NCBI GenBank assembly: GCA_016808115.1
Contig: JAEQBH010009422.1
Span: 1 to 64,000 of the forward strand
Direction: 5' to 3'
Origin: Tetrastigma voinierianum
Taxonomy: Eukaryota > Streptophyta > Magnoliopsida > Vitales > Vitaceae
DNA: 64,000 nt
Within the stretch, counting starts at the first letter, position 1; each line of letters opens with the position of its first letter. This document shows positions 61,200-64,000 of the stretch, piece after piece. The translations under genes were made by a program, and so were the position numbers. A model generated the notes under the pieces. That model was not told the origin of the DNA. It made no database searches and saw only the letters and a program-made list of their open reading frames with translations.

Positions 61200-62240
61200 T
61201 TGTAAACAAAGACCACCCCACTCATCCCTAAAGAAGTAAGCCACCAAAAAGCCCCAAATAAGCCACCTGCTCCAATGAAAGAGGCATCCTTCCTGTGAAT
61301 TTCGGCTCAAAGCTAACAGCAACATTGCTCAAGGATTTTGTGATTCTGAATGATACCACTTCAAAAATCAAGTCAATTAAGTCACTTTTTAAGAGAGAGT
61401 GTGCACTAAAAGAGAGACGCCAAAACAGCACCCCAAAGCATATAGGGAATATAAAAAGAATCCAACAGCATTAACCAAAAATGAAACTACACAAAAAAAA
61501 AACCTCCGTCAAGGAGGCCCACTCCAATCCACAAAATCTACAACAATATGAACTCTCGGAACTATAAACAAACTTGACTAATCCCAAAGATTACAAAGGA
61601 ACGTCTGCTTAAGCCCTAGGACAGATTGTCCTTTATCATGAAAAGCCTTACCATTTCTTTCCTTCCATATTGTCCAAAAAAAGCATAAAGAAGTAGCTCA
61701 CCAAACCTTCCTTCTCTTCTTTCCCCCAAAGGTCCCCAACCAACTAGATAACAGGCCCCTCACGGAGGATGGGAGAAGCCAAACACCTCAAGCCGAGGAA
61801 AATAGTGCCCTAAAACCCAAATCTTGCACAATGTAATAAAATGTGATCAATTGACTCTTCCTCCTCAAGACGCCACAAACACCTATTTTCCACTTACCAC
61901 CCTCTTCTCTTCAACTATGCAAAGTTATAACTTTTTCCAAAATTGCACTTGAAGCAAGAAGCTACTTAGGTAAGCGCTTACAAATTCAAATGACTTTATC
62001 GAGGAAAACAAATCACCTCCCTGCTCTAAAGCAAGATTAAAGGACTTAACAGAAAATGCTTCATTCTTCCCTCCCTCCTGCTCCAACCTGTCCTCTTTCT
62101 CACTACTCATCCTCCATCCATGTAGTCTGCTAAGAAGTCCTACAATTGTTTCAACTTCCCAATCATTGATCCTTCTGGAGAACCAAGGAGCCTAACTTCC
62201 ATCCAAGGACTCTAAATGTCTACCACCCACGAAACAGCTC
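61200..62240 (-). mobile_element. Second LINE tail, opposite orientation
   Basis: The minus strand reads CFFWTIWKERNGKAFHDKGQ near 61625-61690, the same C-terminal LINE motif as at 59885-59925. Upstream is a broken region with SIDH-like residues near 61840, and the frame at 61925-62110. Downstream ends around 61490-61510 in a T-rich stretch (plus-strand A run). It is probably a separate, older insertion in or near the first EXO84B intron. Confidence 0.6.
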
Positions 62241-62572
62241 CCTAGGGATGATTATATTAAGAAGGGAATGAAATTAGGGATTTATTTCCACACCATTTGC
62301 CCAAACTAAATCTCTCACCCTCGCTCCCATTACTTATAGAGAACCCTCTCTTCTACCCATCAAATTCACTCGTTGAGAACTTTCGGGCTGCACCCCATAA
62401 CTACTCCTCACCTCTCTCCATTACCACCCTCCAACCTCCTCCCCATACTTCTCACAAATGACATTTCTCCAAAGAGTCTCCATCTCCATCATAAACCTTC
62501 AACTCCATTTACAATAGTGCTCCTATTAAGCTTCAAAATCCCTCACCCTGAACCCCCTACCCTTGCCAATGT

Positions 62573-63195
62573 GAGTGTGTTCCAACATACCAATTGGAGT
62601 TTTCAATCAAAAGCTTCTCCTTCCCAACAACTAAGTGCCATGTTTCATCATCAAAGACCAAAAGTAGCCTATGTCTGAGAAATTTTTTTTTTTGAATGAT
62701 CATTGCCAGAAAACACCTCCTTCACCTTCTCTTTTAGTAACTTGATGCAGTGGCAAGTGAGGATTGGAGGAAGAAAAAAAAGAAAATACTAAAAAAAAAT
62801 AGTGCAAATAACTCTTTTCATCTCATCACCACCAACCCATCTAGCTGTCGACATTCGGTAAAAGGAAGTGGGGAAGACAGCATACCAAGCACATTATATT
62901 TCAACATACCAAGTAGGGTTCCCAATCCAAAGCCCTCCCCTCCAACAATCGAGTCACATGTTTCATCATCAAAGACCAAGTAGCCTAGCAGTACACAAAA
63001 ATTTTGAGATGATCACTGCCACTTACTCACCTCCTTCATTGTCTCTTTTACAAACTTAATGTGGTGTCAAGTAGGGGAGGAAGGAAAAAAGGAAAATAAT
63101 TAAAAAAAGTCTAAATAACTCTTTTCATCCCACAACCACCAATCGTCTAGCTGATCGACATTCAGAGAGTAAAAGGAAGCAAGGAAGACTAGCAT
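62573..63195. repeat. Two-unit tandem repeat of about 318 bp
   Basis: Unit 1 (about 62575-62885) and unit 2 (about 62890-63195) share, in order: caacataccaa, catgtttcatcatcaaagac, gatcat(t/c)gcca, aactcttttcatc, and gacattc plus gtaaaaggaag. The offset between anchors is about 318 bp. No coding meaning is seen. It could be a tandem duplication inside a transposon or UTR-like region. Confidence 0.75.
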
Positions 63196-63199
63196 GTTA

Positions 63200-64000
63200 C
63201 TTTTGGGATTTGGCATTGCAGTGCGTCACATGTGAGGGGACGATATGAGGACAGGTTGAATATCAGGAGGTGTAGTGGTATCGAGAGCTGGAAAATGAAG
63301 ATGGCAATTATCACTACCAGCAATCAAATGGGAGCATAATGGATAGATTCTGGAGTAAAACGGCTAAAATATGTTGCAAACCAAACCCAACCAATTTTAC
63401 AGCTTAGAGTTCAAGCTCCAGAGAGTTACATATATTTTTGTGGATTGTTACATATACAGGCAATGTGTGCCAACACGATAAATACTACAGTGAAATAGGG
63501 CAACAAACTGAATCAAAATCCAACTCATCACACTAAAAAATAATGGAAATGATATTGATCTTTAATCACGTTATTGAGAAAAAACATGTTCCAAGAGAAA
63601 ACTTGGAAAATAATTCACATCAAAATTTAATTCATTTTCAATGATCTCAAAAAACAACACCGGTTTCAAACAACCCTGACTTTATTCCAGAACTAAATTG
63701 TTACAACAATTCATGATTTCATCAAGGAAAACAGAAATTAAACATGAATCACGACAATCAACACCATATCAAACCCGAAATTTTCAAAAAAAATTAGAAG
63801 ATAAAAAATTAAACGCGCGTCAAGACATCCAATGAACACAATCACCTAACAAAACCAACAATCAACCAAGCACAAACTCAAAAAACCACTTCAACCGTCA
63901 TTTGTATCTCGAGAAACCGCGGAATCCAATAAAATTCCAACATTTTCCCAGCCACGAAGCAGAACCACACCAAACACAAAAATCAACAAAATTAAACAAA
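63200..64000. other. Right edge of the window, nothing recognised
   Basis: AT-rich DNA without a coding region I can support. The missing N-terminal exon of EXO84B should lie on the minus strand to the right of 60812, but I could not find its expected residues here, so it is probably beyond the window. Confidence 0.45.

Noticed and set aside
1..64000. CRISPR array, bacterial defence island, phage or operon
   Set aside because: No regularly spaced short repeats, no bacterial ribosome binding sites and no gene clusters. Introns and retroelements show nuclear plant DNA.

Overview
This is plant nuclear DNA from a dicot. It is AT-rich, with intron-containing genes, long (TA)n microsatellites, and several classes of plant transposable element. 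The best residue-level agreement I can recall for the four genes is with grapevine (Vitis-type) proteins. That assignment is from memory and is unverified. There is no prokaryotic-type system, no operon and no CRISPR array.

Layout. (1) 1-5470 is AT-rich intergenic DNA with a degenerate three-copy repeat, two (TA)n tracts and a well-delimited inverted-repeat transposon (MITE) at 2820-3134. (2) 5471-14600 is a five-exon plastid D-3-phosphoglycerate dehydrogenase gene, plus strand, with broken frames. Its first intron holds a Ty1/copia remnant and its fourth intron a tandem repeat. (3) 14620-18600 is gene-poor. (4) 18665-23131 is an RRM protein of the nuclear-speckle RNA-binding (NSR/scw1-like) family, plus strand. 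(5) 23200-29900 is intergenic with LINE and LTR-like fragments. (6) 29942-33354 is a PEPR-type LRR receptor kinase, plus strand, broken by several frameshifts. (7) 33866-42971 is a Ty3/gypsy element with LTRs of about 1.95 kb and Tekay/Del-like pol, whose internal order is scrambled. (8) 42972-46500 is a relic region with a possible TRIM element. (9) 46534 to beyond 60812, minus strand, is the exocyst subunit EXO84B. Six exons are visible and the N-terminal exon lies outside the window or is unrecognised. Two MITEs sit in its last intron. Its first visible intron (52132-60717) has been invaded by a Reina-like chromovirus (52357-57749, flanked by an 81-bp direct duplication) and a 5'-truncated LINE (about 58330-60200). 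(10) 61200-63200 holds another LINE tail in reverse and a two-copy tandem repeat of about 318 bp.

The genes are unrelated neighbours: serine biosynthesis, RNA processing, immune peptide perception and vesicle tethering. All four have correct exon order and recognisable splice sites but carry scattered small indels. Either several are young pseudogenes or, more economically, the sequence is an unpolished long-read assembly. That caveat applies to every broken frame below. The most interesting structures are the MITE with a 10-bp target duplication, the 81-bp duplication around the chromovirus, the non-colinear gypsy element, and its GTATTG-rich, partly GC-rich leader.
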